From UBA3537 sp038106885 (GTDB taxonomy: Bacteria > Bacteroidota > Bacteroidia > Flavobacteriales > Flavobacteriaceae): a stretch of 48,009 nt of DNA. The stretch's first letter is position 1. Each line of letters opens with the position of its first letter. This document shows, piece after piece, positions 41,247 through 48,009 of this stretch. Location: the NCBI GenBank assembly GCA_038106885.1, contig JAYNFX010000007.1, positions 1 to 48,009 on the forward strand. The letters run 5' to 3'. The notes under the pieces were generated by a model. The model saw only the letters and a program-made list of their open reading frames with translations. It did not search any database and had not been told where the DNA came from. The translations under genes and the position numbers were made by a program.

Positions 41247-42227
41247 ATGCAATACGCAAAGAATATTCTTGAAACTATAGGAAATACACCACTTGTTAAG
41301 TTAAATAAATTAACTTCTGAATTACCTTGTTTAGTATTGGCTAAATATGAAACATTTAACCCTGGAAATTCTGTTAAGGATAGAATGGGTTTGAAGATGA
41401 TAGAGGATGCTGAAGCTGATGGTCGTCTAAAACCAGGTGGTACAATAATTGAAGGTACTTCAGGGAACACTGGTATGGGTCTAGCACTTGCTGCAATTGT
41501 GAAAGGTTATAAATGTATCTTTGTCATGAGTGACAAACAATCAAAAGAAAAAATGGATATACTCAAGGCAGTTGGCGCTGAAGTTGTAGTTTGTCCAACC
41601 GATGTGTCGCCAGATGATCCTAGATCATACTATTCTGTTTCAAGACGTTTAGGTAAAGAAACTCCTAATTCCTGGTATGTAAATCAATATGATAATCCAA
41701 GTAATACAAAAGCTCATTTTGAAAGTACTGGACCTGAAATTTGGCGACAAACCGATGGTAAGATAACTCATTTTGTAGTAGGTGTCGGAACAGGAGGAAC
41801 TATTTCAGGTGTTGGTAGATTTCTAAAACAAAAAAACCCTAATATTAAAATTTGGGGTATAGATACATATGGAAGTGTTTTTAAGAAATATCATGAAACT
41901 GGTATTTTTGATGAAAATGAGATTTATCCCTATACAACTGAAGGTATTGGAGAAGATATTTTGCCTGCGAATGTTGATTTTGATATAATTGATGGTTTCA
42001 CAAAAGTATCAGATAAAGATGCTGCAGTATACACTCAATTATTGGCCCAAAAAGAAGGAATGTTTTTAGGCAACTCTGCTGGTGCAGCAATTAAAGGGCT
42101 TTTACAACTAAAAAATCATTTTAAATCAGATGATGTTGTAGTTGTTTTATTTCACGATCATGGAAGTAGATATGTTGGTAAAATATTTAATGACGATTGG
42201 ATGAAAAATATGGGATATATTGATTAG
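41247..42227 (+). CDS. PLP-dependent cysteine synthase / cystathionine beta-synthase-like
   Basis: Fold-type II PLP enzyme, 326 residues, making cysteine or cystathionine from activated serine and sulfide or homocysteine; cytosolic. The PLP lysine is K44 in NPGNSVKDRMG. EGTSGNTGMGLALA (from about 69) and the phosphate loop GVGTGGTISGVGRFL are clear. EGTSGNTG and the GIDTYGSVF and EGIGEDILPANVD segments resemble the catalytic domain of cystathionine beta-synthase more than CysK (EPTSGNTG). No C-terminal CBS regulatory domain is present. Either activity is possible. Confidence 0.88.
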   Translation: MQYAKNILETIGNTPLVKLNKLTSELPCLVLAKYETFNPGNSVKDRMGLKMIEDAEADGRLKPGGTIIEGTSGNTGMGLALAAIVKGYKCIFVMSDKQSKEKMDILKAVGAEVVVCPTDVSPDDPRSYYSVSRRLGKETPNSWYVNQYDNPSNTKAHFESTGPEIWRQTDGKITHFVVGVGTGGTISGVGRFLKQKNPNIKIWGIDTYGSVFKKYHETGIFDENEIYPYTTEGIGEDILPANVDFDIIDGFTKVSDKDAAVYTQLLAQKEGMFLGNSAGAAIKGLLQLKNHFKSDDVVVVLFHDHGSRYVGKIFNDDWMKNMGYID

Positions 42228-42281
42228 AACTCAGCTTACTTAAATGTACAATATTTGATCCTAATTATGTAAATTGCAATT

Positions 42282-42509
42282 GTGAATTATTTCTATGAAT
42301 TATTATATTTTTTGCAACGTAATGGATTTTACGTTTGTCAACGGATAGCTGATCGTTTTGGAATGCGGGCTAGAGTAGTACGTACTTCTTTCATATATGT
42401 TACTTTTGTTACTTTTGGTTTTGGTTTTGCATTATATTTATTCGTAGCTTTTTGGTTAAAAATTAAAGATTTAATCTTTTCTAAACGTAGCTCAGTTTTT
42501 GATATTTAA
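42282..42509 (+). CDS. PspC domain small membrane protein
   Basis: A 75-residue protein with a GTG start. The N-terminal half, LQRNGFYVCQRIADRFGMRARVVRTSFIY, looks like a short helical region shared with PspC-like proteins, and one strong membrane helix follows (FVTFGFGFALYLFVAFWL). It ends IKDLIFSKRSSVFDI, a tail I recall from small flavobacterial PspC-family proteins. The role is unknown. The potassium-channel gene starts 3 bases after its stop, so the two are expressed together. Confidence 0.75.
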   Translation: MNYFYELLYFLQRNGFYVCQRIADRFGMRARVVRTSFIYVTFVTFGFGFALYLFVAFWLKIKDLIFSKRSSVFDI

Positions 42510-42512
42510 ATC

Positions 42513-43538
42513 ATGGTAAATCCAATTGAAAAAGTATTCAAGTCAAAATTAAATATTGCAATTTTTTTGCTTTCAATTTTAATACTTTCAGGAATTGTAG
42601 GGTTTAAAATTATTTCAGGATTTTCATGGATTGATTCTATATACATGACTATAATTACCATAACAACTGTTGGTTTTGGTGAGGTACAACCATTGGATAG
42701 TCAGTCAAAATTATTTACTGTAGGTCTTATCCTAACAAGTGCTGTAACTGTTGGTTATGCTCTAAAAGTTATAACAGAGTATTTAATATCAAAAAATGAC
42801 ATCAATGAATTAAAACAAAAGAAAATGCAAAAAACAATTGATAATCTTTCAGGTCACATAATTATATGTGGATATGGAAGAAATGGTAAACAAGCTGCAA
42901 AAAAACTCAAAGCGCACAATCATAATTTTGTTGTTATTGAAAAAAGTGAACAAATTATTCAGAAAATCAAAGGAGATAATTTGAATTGTATTTTTGGTGA
43001 TGCCAATGAGGATGATATTTTGATAAATGCTGGCATTGATAGAGCATCATGTCTAATAAGCGCTCTTCCAAATGACTCTGAAAATGTTTTTGTTGTATTA
43101 TCAGCTCGCCAGATAAATCCAAACATAAGAATAATTAGCAGAGCTTCTGATGAAACTTCTTACAGTAAATTAAAACTTGCTGGAGCTAACAATGTTATAC
43201 TTCCAGATCAAATTGGTGGTAATCATATGGCTTCTTTGGTGGTTGTGCCTGATCTTTTGGAATTTGTAGATAACCTTTCTATAATCGGAAATCAAAATAT
43301 AAATATTGAAGAGATCCCTGTAGAAAAACTTTATGATGTTTCAAATGTCAAAACTATTCTAGAACTTGATCTTAGAAAAAAGACAGGTTGTAATGTTATA
43401 GGTTACAAAGACAGCAATGGAGAATACCACATAAACCCAGATGCTAATCAAAAATTAATACCTGGCTCAAAAATAATTGTATTAGGTAAGTCAAAACAAA
43501 TTCAAAATTTGAATTCAATTTATAATATTGATTTTTGA
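42513..43538 (+). CDS. Potassium channel with RCK (TrkA-N/TrkA-C) domains
   Basis: Two-helix K+ channel subunit like MthK, 341 residues, tetrameric in the inner membrane. Helix 1 is at about 14-34, the pore helix and selectivity filter TTVGFGE at 51-57, and helix 2 at about 66-90. The RCK domain begins with the Rossmann loop IIICGYGRNGKQAAKKL, with VVIEKSE and the GDANEDDIL turn, followed by a TrkA-C domain near the end. Canonical filters read TTVGYGD, so Tyr-to-Phe and Asp-to-Glu are conservative variants. It is probably gated by nucleotide or calcium; the ligand is unknown. Confidence 0.9.
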   Translation: MVNPIEKVFKSKLNIAIFLLSILILSGIVGFKIISGFSWIDSIYMTIITITTVGFGEVQPLDSQSKLFTVGLILTSAVTVGYALKVITEYLISKNDINELKQKKMQKTIDNLSGHIIICGYGRNGKQAAKKLKAHNHNFVVIEKSEQIIQKIKGDNLNCIFGDANEDDILINAGIDRASCLISALPNDSENVFVVLSARQINPNIRIISRASDETSYSKLKLAGANNVILPDQIGGNHMASLVVVPDLLEFVDNLSIIGNQNINIEEIPVEKLYDVSNVKTILELDLRKKTGCNVIGYKDSNGEYHINPDANQKLIPGSKIIVLGKSKQIQNLNSIYNIDF

Positions 43539-43629
43539 ATTTTCACTTATTTTAAAACTTTTTAAGGATAATTTTAATAAACCATTTTTTTTTGGGATAT
43601 TGCCTCTAGACAAAATAAAATTTAAAAAC

Positions 43630-45162
43630 ATGAAACCTAATTTCAAACTATTAACCGCTTTAATTCTACCATTTTTTTCTCACGCTCAGGATAAGGGACT
43701 TGATCAAATAATTGATGAGAAATTTGGTGAAGCTACTGGGTGGTTTGTAGATTTTATTTTTTACCAAATTGAATTTAGTAAGGATGTTAAAGTTTTTTGG
43801 GTTTTATTTCCATTAATTTTTGGAGCGGCTTATTTTACTTTATATTTTAAATTTATCAATTTCAGAGGAATCTGGACTTCAATAAATATTGTCAGAGGAA
43901 AATATGATAGTTTTGATAATGACAATACTTCAAATGAAAGTGATCAGGGAGAAGTTTCACATTTTCAAGCTTTAACAGCAGCACTTTCTGCAACTGTTGG
44001 ATTGGGTAATATTGCAGGTGTTGCAATAGCTGTTTCAATTGGTGGTGCAGGCGCAACTTTTTGGATGATTGTGGCTGGGCTTTTAGGAATGGCGTCTAAA
44101 TTTGTAGAGTGTACTTTGGGCGTCAAGTACCGAGATATTGATGAAAATGGTGTTGTCTACGGAGGTCCAATGTACTATTTAACAAAAGGCTTGAAGTCTA
44201 GTGGTTTAGAAAAATTAGGTAAGTTTCTAGCTGTTTTATTTGCGATATTTGTTGTTGGTGGTTCATTTGGTGGAGGAAATATGTTTCAGGTGAACCAAGC
44301 ATTTCAGTTGTTGGAAAATATTACTGGTGGAGAATCATCATTTCTTTATCAAAAAGGCTGGTTATTTGGAATTGTAATGGCTATTCTTGTGGGAGTTGTA
44401 ATAATTGGTGGAATTAAGAAAATAGCTAATGTTACTGATAAAATTGTTCCATTCATGGTCGTTATTTATGTATCTGCTTCCTTATTTGTAATATTTTCAA
44501 ATATTAAAATGATTCCTGATGCGTTCAGCCAAATTATCAATGGTGCTTTTAGTCCTCAAGGAGTTGCAGGAGGAGTAATTGGGGTTTTAGTCCAAGGATT
44601 TAGAAGAGCTGCTTTTTCAAACGAAGCTGGTATAGGATCAGCATCAATTGCACACTCTGCAGTAAAAACTAAGTACGCTGCTTCTGAAGGTCTTGTTGCT
44701 CTTTTGGAGCCATTTATTGATACAGTAGTAGTTTGTACTATGACAGCTCTAGTCCTTATAATTACTGGTTATGTCGATCCATCAAATGCAAGTTTGAATA
44801 ATGCTGATGCCATTTTATTAACTTCAGGAGCTTTTGAATCAGCAATTTCATGGTTCCCTTATGTTTTGACTATTGCAGTAGTTTTATTTGCATTTAGTAC
44901 AATGATATCTTGGTCATATTATGGATTTCAAGGTTGGGCTTATTTGTTTGGTAGATCAAAGAGAATGGAATATATGTACAAACTAATATTTTGTTTTTTT
45001 GTCATAATTGGTTCAGCTGCAAGTTTAGGGTCCGTTATTGATTTTTCTGATGCCATGATTTTTGCAATGATGGTACCCAATATGGTTGGTATTATTATCC
45101 TTGCACCAAAAGCAAAAAAAGAGCTTCAAAAATATTTTTCCGCAATTAAACAACAGTCTTAA
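43630..45162 (+). CDS. Alanine/glycine:cation symporter (AgcS family)
   Basis: Na+-coupled amino acid importer with about eleven helices, 510 residues. The ATG at 43630 (MKPNFKLLTALILPFFSHAQ) gives a signal-like N-terminus; a TTG 102 bases upstream overlaps the K-channel end and is rejected. GEVSHFQALTAALSATVGLGNIAGVA is the family signature, with MASKFVECTLGVKYRDID, YGGPMYYL, GFRRAAFSNEAGIGSASIAHS and FAFSTMISWSYYG. A likely role is uptake of D- or L-alanine or glycine. A 176-base A/T-rich gap with no gene follows. Confidence 0.93.
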   Translation: MKPNFKLLTALILPFFSHAQDKGLDQIIDEKFGEATGWFVDFIFYQIEFSKDVKVFWVLFPLIFGAAYFTLYFKFINFRGIWTSINIVRGKYDSFDNDNTSNESDQGEVSHFQALTAALSATVGLGNIAGVAIAVSIGGAGATFWMIVAGLLGMASKFVECTLGVKYRDIDENGVVYGGPMYYLTKGLKSSGLEKLGKFLAVLFAIFVVGGSFGGGNMFQVNQAFQLLENITGGESSFLYQKGWLFGIVMAILVGVVIIGGIKKIANVTDKIVPFMVVIYVSASLFVIFSNIKMIPDAFSQIINGAFSPQGVAGGVIGVLVQGFRRAAFSNEAGIGSASIAHSAVKTKYAASEGLVALLEPFIDTVVVCTMTALVLIITGYVDPSNASLNNADAILLTSGAFESAISWFPYVLTIAVVLFAFSTMISWSYYGFQGWAYLFGRSKRMEYMYKLIFCFFVIIGSAASLGSVIDFSDAMIFAMMVPNMVGIIILAPKAKKELQKYFSAIKQQS

Positions 45163-45314
45163 CCTCTCAGAGCTATACACGGTAGATAACATTTTTTAAC
45201 AGTAATTTAATTTTGTGTTTTTTCGGAGCTTTATTGTTAAAATGATTAAAAATATTTCTTGTCAAATTAACAAAACTTAAAGATTTTAATACAAAGAAAT
45301 AATCTTAATTAAAT

Positions 45315-45322
45315 TATATTTG
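45315..45322 (+). promoter_or_regulatory. -7 promoter box for the acyl-CoA dehydrogenase gene
   Basis: TATATTTG fits TAnnTTTG and lies 16 bases before the ATG at 45339. Confidence 0.5.
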
Positions 45323-45338
45323 TATGTAATATTTTTAT

Positions 45339-46478
45339 ATGGATTTTCAATTTTCAGAAGAGCAAAAAATGATTTCAAATTCTGCAAAAGATTTTGCAGA
45401 GCAACACATCAGGCCTCACATTATGAAATGGGATGAAAGTCAATATTTTCCCAGAGAAATTTTAGAAAAAGCTGGTGAGATGGGCTTTATGGGTATATTT
45501 ATTCCAGAAGAATATGGTGGATCGGGCCTTGGATACCATGAATATGTCAGTATAATAGAAGAAATTTCTAAAGTTGACCCATCAATAGGGTTATCTATAG
45601 CTGCTCATAATTCTTTGTGCACTGGCCATATATTTTATTTTGGTAATGAAGAACAAAAGAAAAAATGGCTCCCAAACCTTGCTTCAGGAAAGCACATAGG
45701 TGCATGGGGCCTTACTGAACATAATACTGGTAGCGATGCTGGTGGTATGAATACCACAGCTGTTAAAGATGGTGATTTTTATTTGTTAAATGGATCTAAA
45801 AATTTTATCACTCACGGTAAGAGCGGTGATGTAGCTGTTGTTATTGCCAGGACTGGTGAAAAAGGAGATTCACGTGGTATGTCTGCTTTTATAGTTGAAA
45901 GAGGAACTCCAGGATTCAGTGGTGGTAAAAAAGAAGATAAATTAGGAATGCGGGCTAGTGAAACAGCTGAACTTGTTTTTGATAATTGTAGAATTCCAAA
46001 AGAAAATCTAATTGGTAATGAAGGAGACGGATTTGTACAATCTCTCAAACTTCTCGACGGGGGACGTATTTCTATCGGTGCTTTATCTTTAGGAATATCA
46101 AAAGGTGCATATGAGGCTGCTTTGAAATATTCAAAAGAGAGATTTCAATTTGGAAAACCTATTTCAAGCTTTCAAGGAATCTCTTTCAAATTATCAGATA
46201 TGGCAACCGAAATTGCTGCTTCAGAGTTATTGATTCACAAAGCTGCATCTATGAAAAATAAAGGTCAAAAAGTTACGATACAGGGTGCAATGGCAAAAAT
46301 GTTTTCTAGCGAAGCCTGCGTTAAAATAGCAAATGAAGCTGTTCAAATTCATGGAGGTTATGGATACATCAAGGAATTTCCAGTTGAAAAATTTTACAGA
46401 GACTCAAAACTATGTACAATTGGAGAAGGTACTACTGAAATTCAAAAACTAGTAATAGCAAGAAATATTTTAAAATAA
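45339..46478 (+). CDS. Acyl-CoA dehydrogenase
   Basis: FAD flavoenzyme catalysing the first oxidation of fatty or branched acyl-CoA, 379 residues, cytosolic. N-terminal helical domain FSEEQKMISNSAKDFAEQHI, FIPEEYGGSGLGYHEYV, the FAD/substrate region GAWGLTEHNTGSDAGGM, then KNFITHGKSGDVAVVIA. The C-terminal domain has ERFQFGKPISSFQGISFKLSDMA, VQIHGGYGYIKEFPVEKFYRD, and the catalytic base Glu expected in CTIGEGTTEIQK. It resembles short/branched-chain forms. No beta-oxidation partners lie nearby. Confidence 0.94.
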   Translation: MDFQFSEEQKMISNSAKDFAEQHIRPHIMKWDESQYFPREILEKAGEMGFMGIFIPEEYGGSGLGYHEYVSIIEEISKVDPSIGLSIAAHNSLCTGHIFYFGNEEQKKKWLPNLASGKHIGAWGLTEHNTGSDAGGMNTTAVKDGDFYLLNGSKNFITHGKSGDVAVVIARTGEKGDSRGMSAFIVERGTPGFSGGKKEDKLGMRASETAELVFDNCRIPKENLIGNEGDGFVQSLKLLDGGRISIGALSLGISKGAYEAALKYSKERFQFGKPISSFQGISFKLSDMATEIAASELLIHKAASMKNKGQKVTIQGAMAKMFSSEACVKIANEAVQIHGGYGYIKEFPVEKFYRDSKLCTIGEGTTEIQKLVIARNILK

Positions 46479-46503
46479 TTCGTTCAACTACAAATAATAA
46501 AAC

Positions 46504-46511
46504 TATATTTG
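46504..46511 (+). promoter_or_regulatory. -7 promoter box for rpsU
   Basis: TATATTTG followed by C, a TAnnTTTG match, 15 bases before the Shine-Dalgarno and 32 before the rpsU ATG. Confidence 0.5.
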
Positions 46512-46526
46512 CAGTCAATTTTAAAG

Positions 46527-46535
46527 AAAGGAGGT
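46527..46535 (+). promoter_or_regulatory. Strong Shine-Dalgarno sequence of rpsU
   Basis: AAAGGAGGT ends 8 bases before the ATG, a near-perfect complement of the 16S rRNA 3' end. Other starts in the window lack such a motif, as is usual in Bacteroidota, where bS21 and its neighbours cover the anti-Shine-Dalgarno. A strong site on the bS21 gene itself fits the known autoregulation model: ribosomes lacking bS21 expose the anti-SD and translate rpsU best. Confidence 0.88.
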
Positions 46536-46543
46536 TTTAGATT

Positions 46544-46738
46544 ATGTTGATAATACCAATTAAAGAAGGAGAAAATATTGATAGAGCGTTAAAGAGATTC
46601 AAGCGTAAATTTGATAAGACTGGAACTAAGCGTTCATTGCAAACCCGCAAACAATTTACTAAACCCTCAGTTAAAAGAAGAGCTGAAATACAAAAAGCTC
46701 AATACATTCAAAATCTTAGAGACGCTGAGAATATTTAA
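46544..46738 (+). CDS. rpsU: 30S ribosomal protein bS21
   Basis: Small ribosomal subunit protein, 64 residues, with the usual bS21 pattern: MLIIPIKEGENIDRALKRFKRKFDKTG then RSLQTRKQFTKPSVKRRAEIQ. In the Flavobacterium ribosome the C-terminal part helps fold back the 16S 3' end; the Tyr at position 54 (AQYIQNLRD), which I recall as contacting the anti-SD, is retained. Translation uses a strong Shine-Dalgarno, exceptional here. An intrinsic terminator follows, then the xer gene. Confidence 0.96.
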   Translation: MLIIPIKEGENIDRALKRFKRKFDKTGTKRSLQTRKQFTKPSVKRRAEIQKAQYIQNLRDAENI

Positions 46739-46760
46739 TTTTCTTATTTGAAAATATTTT

Positions 46761-46787
46761 AAAAAAACACCTTTTTGGTGTTTTTTT
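46761..46787 (+). terminator. Intrinsic terminator after rpsU
   Basis: An 11-bp perfect stem, AAAAAAACACC with GGTGTTTTTTT, around a TTTTT loop, followed by further T-rich sequence. It lies 22 bases after the rpsU stop. Confidence 0.85.
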
Positions 46788-46851
46788 GTTTTTATCCTTT
46801 TATCCACGTATTTTTTTTTGATTAATTTTATAAGGTTTTCAATTTTATTCT

Positions 46852-47736
46852 ATGTCATTAAGCTCATTTAAAGATTTTTTAAAGCTTGAAAAAAAATATT
46901 CAGAGCACACATTATTAGCCTATTCAAACGATATTGAATCTTTTTTTTCATTTTTAAAATCTGAATTTAAACAACTTGAGCATGAGGAAGTTGATTATTC
47001 TCAGGTTAGATATTGGATTACAAAGCTAGTTGATATGGGTTTGTCTAATGGCACTATTAATCGTAAGATTTCGTCATTAAAGACATATTATAAATATTTA
47101 GTTAAAATCGAAGTTTTAAAAAGCTCTCCTCTTCTAAATCATAAAGCGCTTAAGCAAAACAAGAAAATTCAAGTACCTTTTTCAGAAGATGAAATAAAAG
47201 CCGTTTTGGAATTAAATATTAATAATCATTTTGATGATATTCGAAATAAATTAATTGTAGAGCTTTTGTACTCAACAGGCATAAGACGAGCTGAACTAAT
47301 TAATTTAAAATTAACAGATGTTGACATTAATCAAAACCAAATAAAAGTTTTGGGAAAACGTAATAAAGAACGTTACATTCCATTAATGAAATCTGTACAA
47401 GATACAATCAGCTTATATCTTATTAAGAGGAATTTGTTAGATTCAATTGATGATATACCATATCTTTTTTTAACTAAAAAAGGGAAGAAAATTTATAGTG
47501 CATTGGTTTACAGGGTTGTTAAAAATTATTTTACTCAAGCTTCTGCTAAAGTAAAAAAAAGCCCTCATATCTTAAGGCATTCTTTCGCTACCCATTTGCT
47601 TAACAATGGGGCAGATCTCAATTCAGTAAAGGAACTCCTTGGGCATTCAAGTTTAGCTTCGACTCAAGTTTACACCCACAATAATATATCTGAACTAAAA
47701 AAAGTTTATTCAAGATCTCATCCCAGAGAAACATAA
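46852..47736 (+). CDS. xerC: Tyrosine recombinase XerC/XerD type
   Basis: Site-specific recombinase that resolves chromosome dimers at dif before division, 294 residues. An N-terminal SAM-like core-binding domain (about 1-85) is followed by the catalytic domain with all family residues: R145 (STGIRRAEL), K169 (VLGKRN), H239-x-x-R242 (HILRHSFATHLL), H265 (LLGHSS) and the nucleophile Y274 (STQVYTH). The length and the lack of a mobile context favour a housekeeping Xer protein. XerC versus XerD is a guess based on the position after rpsU. No att-like repeats were seen around it. Confidence 0.85.
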   Translation: MSLSSFKDFLKLEKKYSEHTLLAYSNDIESFFSFLKSEFKQLEHEEVDYSQVRYWITKLVDMGLSNGTINRKISSLKTYYKYLVKIEVLKSSPLLNHKALKQNKKIQVPFSEDEIKAVLELNINNHFDDIRNKLIVELLYSTGIRRAELINLKLTDVDINQNQIKVLGKRNKERYIPLMKSVQDTISLYLIKRNLLDSIDDIPYLFLTKKGKKIYSALVYRVVKNYFTQASAKVKKSPHILRHSFATHLLNNGADLNSVKELLGHSSLASTQVYTHNNISELKKVYSRSHPRET

Positions 47737-47810
47737 TGCAGATATTTTATTATAAAATTTTAAAAAATGATAAAAATTTTAATTTCATTTTTTATGTTTT
47801 TGTGTAGATT

Positions 47811-47849
47811 AACAACTAATTGTCATAAAACACCTTAAAATTAGTTGTT
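47811..47849. repeat. 11-bp perfect inverted repeat downstream of the xer gene
   Basis: AACAACTAATT (47811-47821) and AATTAGTTGTT (47839-47849) are perfectly complementary, with a 17-base loop. No T-tract follows, so it is not a typical terminator. It lies 29 bases before the -33 element of the tRNA promoter, and could be a protein-binding site, a chromosome feature or a weak terminator. Confidence 0.45.
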
Positions 47850-47878
47850 GTTACCATATAAAAATATTTCAAAAATGT

Positions 47879-47909
47879 TTTGAAACATTAAAAATTACAT
47901 ATACATTTG
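47879..47909 (+). promoter_or_regulatory. -33/-7 promoter of the tRNA operon
   Basis: TTTG at 47879-47882 and TACATTTG at 47902-47909 are 19 bases apart, matching the full Bacteroidota primary-sigma pattern (TTTG, then TAnnTTTG). It is the best two-part promoter in the window and sits 50 bases before the tRNA. A GTCCG/CGGGC hairpin with six T's (47912-47937) lies at the start of the transcript. Confidence 0.7.
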
Positions 47910-47959
47910 CAGTCCGTTAGAAATGGCGGGCTTTTTTGTTGTGTAATAACTTCAAAATT

Positions 47960-48009
47960 GCCGATGTAGCTCAGCTGGCTAGAGCAGCTGATTTGTAATC
48001 AGCAGGTCG
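47960..48009 (+). tRNA. tRNA-Thr (anticodon TGT), 3' truncated by the window end
   Basis: The sequence begins GCCGATGTAGCTCAGCTGG. The D-arm is AGCTCAGCTGGCTAGAGC. The anticodon stem-loop is GCTGA-TTTGTAA-TCAGC, giving the anticodon TGT, which reads ACA (Thr). The T-arm and acceptor 3' side lie beyond the window. In Flavobacteriia this tRNA usually starts a tRNA cluster leading to tuf; that is an expectation, not seen here. Confidence 0.93.

Noticed and set aside
43528..43629. TTG start adding 34 residues to the symporter
   Set aside because: It overlaps the channel gene and the residues do not fit; the ATG at 43630 begins a signal-like segment.
46852..47736. Mobile element integrase
   Set aside because: The recombinase is Xer-sized, follows rpsU, and has no att repeats, cargo or composition change around it, although a tRNA lies 223 bases downstream.
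1..48009. CRISPR array, toxin-antitoxin pair, retron or other defence system
   Set aside because: No regularly spaced repeats, Cas, reverse transcriptase, restriction or toxin-like proteins were found on either strand.

Overview
The window looks like a chromosomal contig from a low-GC (about 30% by eye) member of Flavobacteriia (Bacteroidota), probably a free-living marine lineage with a compact genome. The main evidence is: a 64-residue bS21 gene carrying the only strong Shine-Dalgarno sequence seen here; repeated TAnnTTTG promoter boxes a short way upstream of many genes; a eukaryote-like type II glutamine synthetase beside a type III enzyme; and many small flavobacterial families (DUF4136, DUF5522, DUF1684, DUF4920, YgjV-like, PspC-like, MnmD, TIGR01777, a DPP III lipoprotein, NamZ). 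No rRNA, CRISPR array, insertion sequence, phage or integron was seen. No gene-free stretch exceeds about 260 bases.

Layout. 1-849: truncated peptide/oligopeptide ABC permease. 855-3551 (minus): DUF5522, urocanate hydratase and a DUF4136 lipoprotein as one operon. 3653-6595 (plus): PLP deaminase-like enzyme, glucosaminidase-LysM lipoprotein and hemL, overlapping in series. 6671-10276: glutamine synthetases GSII (minus) and GSIII (plus), transcribed divergently. The 100-N gap inside the GSII gene is an unmerged contig overlap, not missing sequence. 10353-13492: purM-prfA-pyrF. 13499-15400: hypothetical gene, Lrp/AsnC regulator, DUF1684 lipoprotein, crcB. 15519-21532: DPP III, small membrane protein, MazG-like phosphohydrolase, ilvE, DUF4920, mnmD, TIGR01777 epimerase.

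21626-28191: grpE-dnaJ, a NatA/NatB-like ABC exporter, an NtrC-type response regulator without a DNA-binding domain, and an M28 peptidase. The promoter ahead of grpE has the GG-N10-GC spacing of sigma-54 promoters. This is the most system-like part of the window, although the arrangement is probably conserved in Flavobacteriia rather than new.

28188-37757: kdsA, typA, a YgjV-like protein and a surface-glycan block (Wzx-like flippase, phosphoethanolamine transferase, three glycosyltransferases), ending at ftsE. 37881-45162: sterol-desaturase-type hydroxylase, NamZ-type muramidase, LolC/E-like permease, CBS-like cysteine synthase, PspC-like protein, RCK potassium channel, alanine/Na+ symporter. 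45339-48009: acyl-CoA dehydrogenase, rpsU, a XerC/D recombinase and the start of a tRNA-Thr gene behind a -33/-7 promoter.

Most genes are housekeeping: nitrogen assimilation, purine and pyrimidine synthesis, heme, translation, proteostasis, envelope. Gene packing is tight: three convergent pairs share a 4-base palindromic stop, one pair abuts, and one pair overlaps by 29 bases. I did not find a clearly undescribed multi-gene system. The observations most worth following are the sigma-54-like grpE promoter with its HTH-less activator, the helically phased repeats before the Lrp gene, the DUF5522-hutU coupling, and the collapsible gap.
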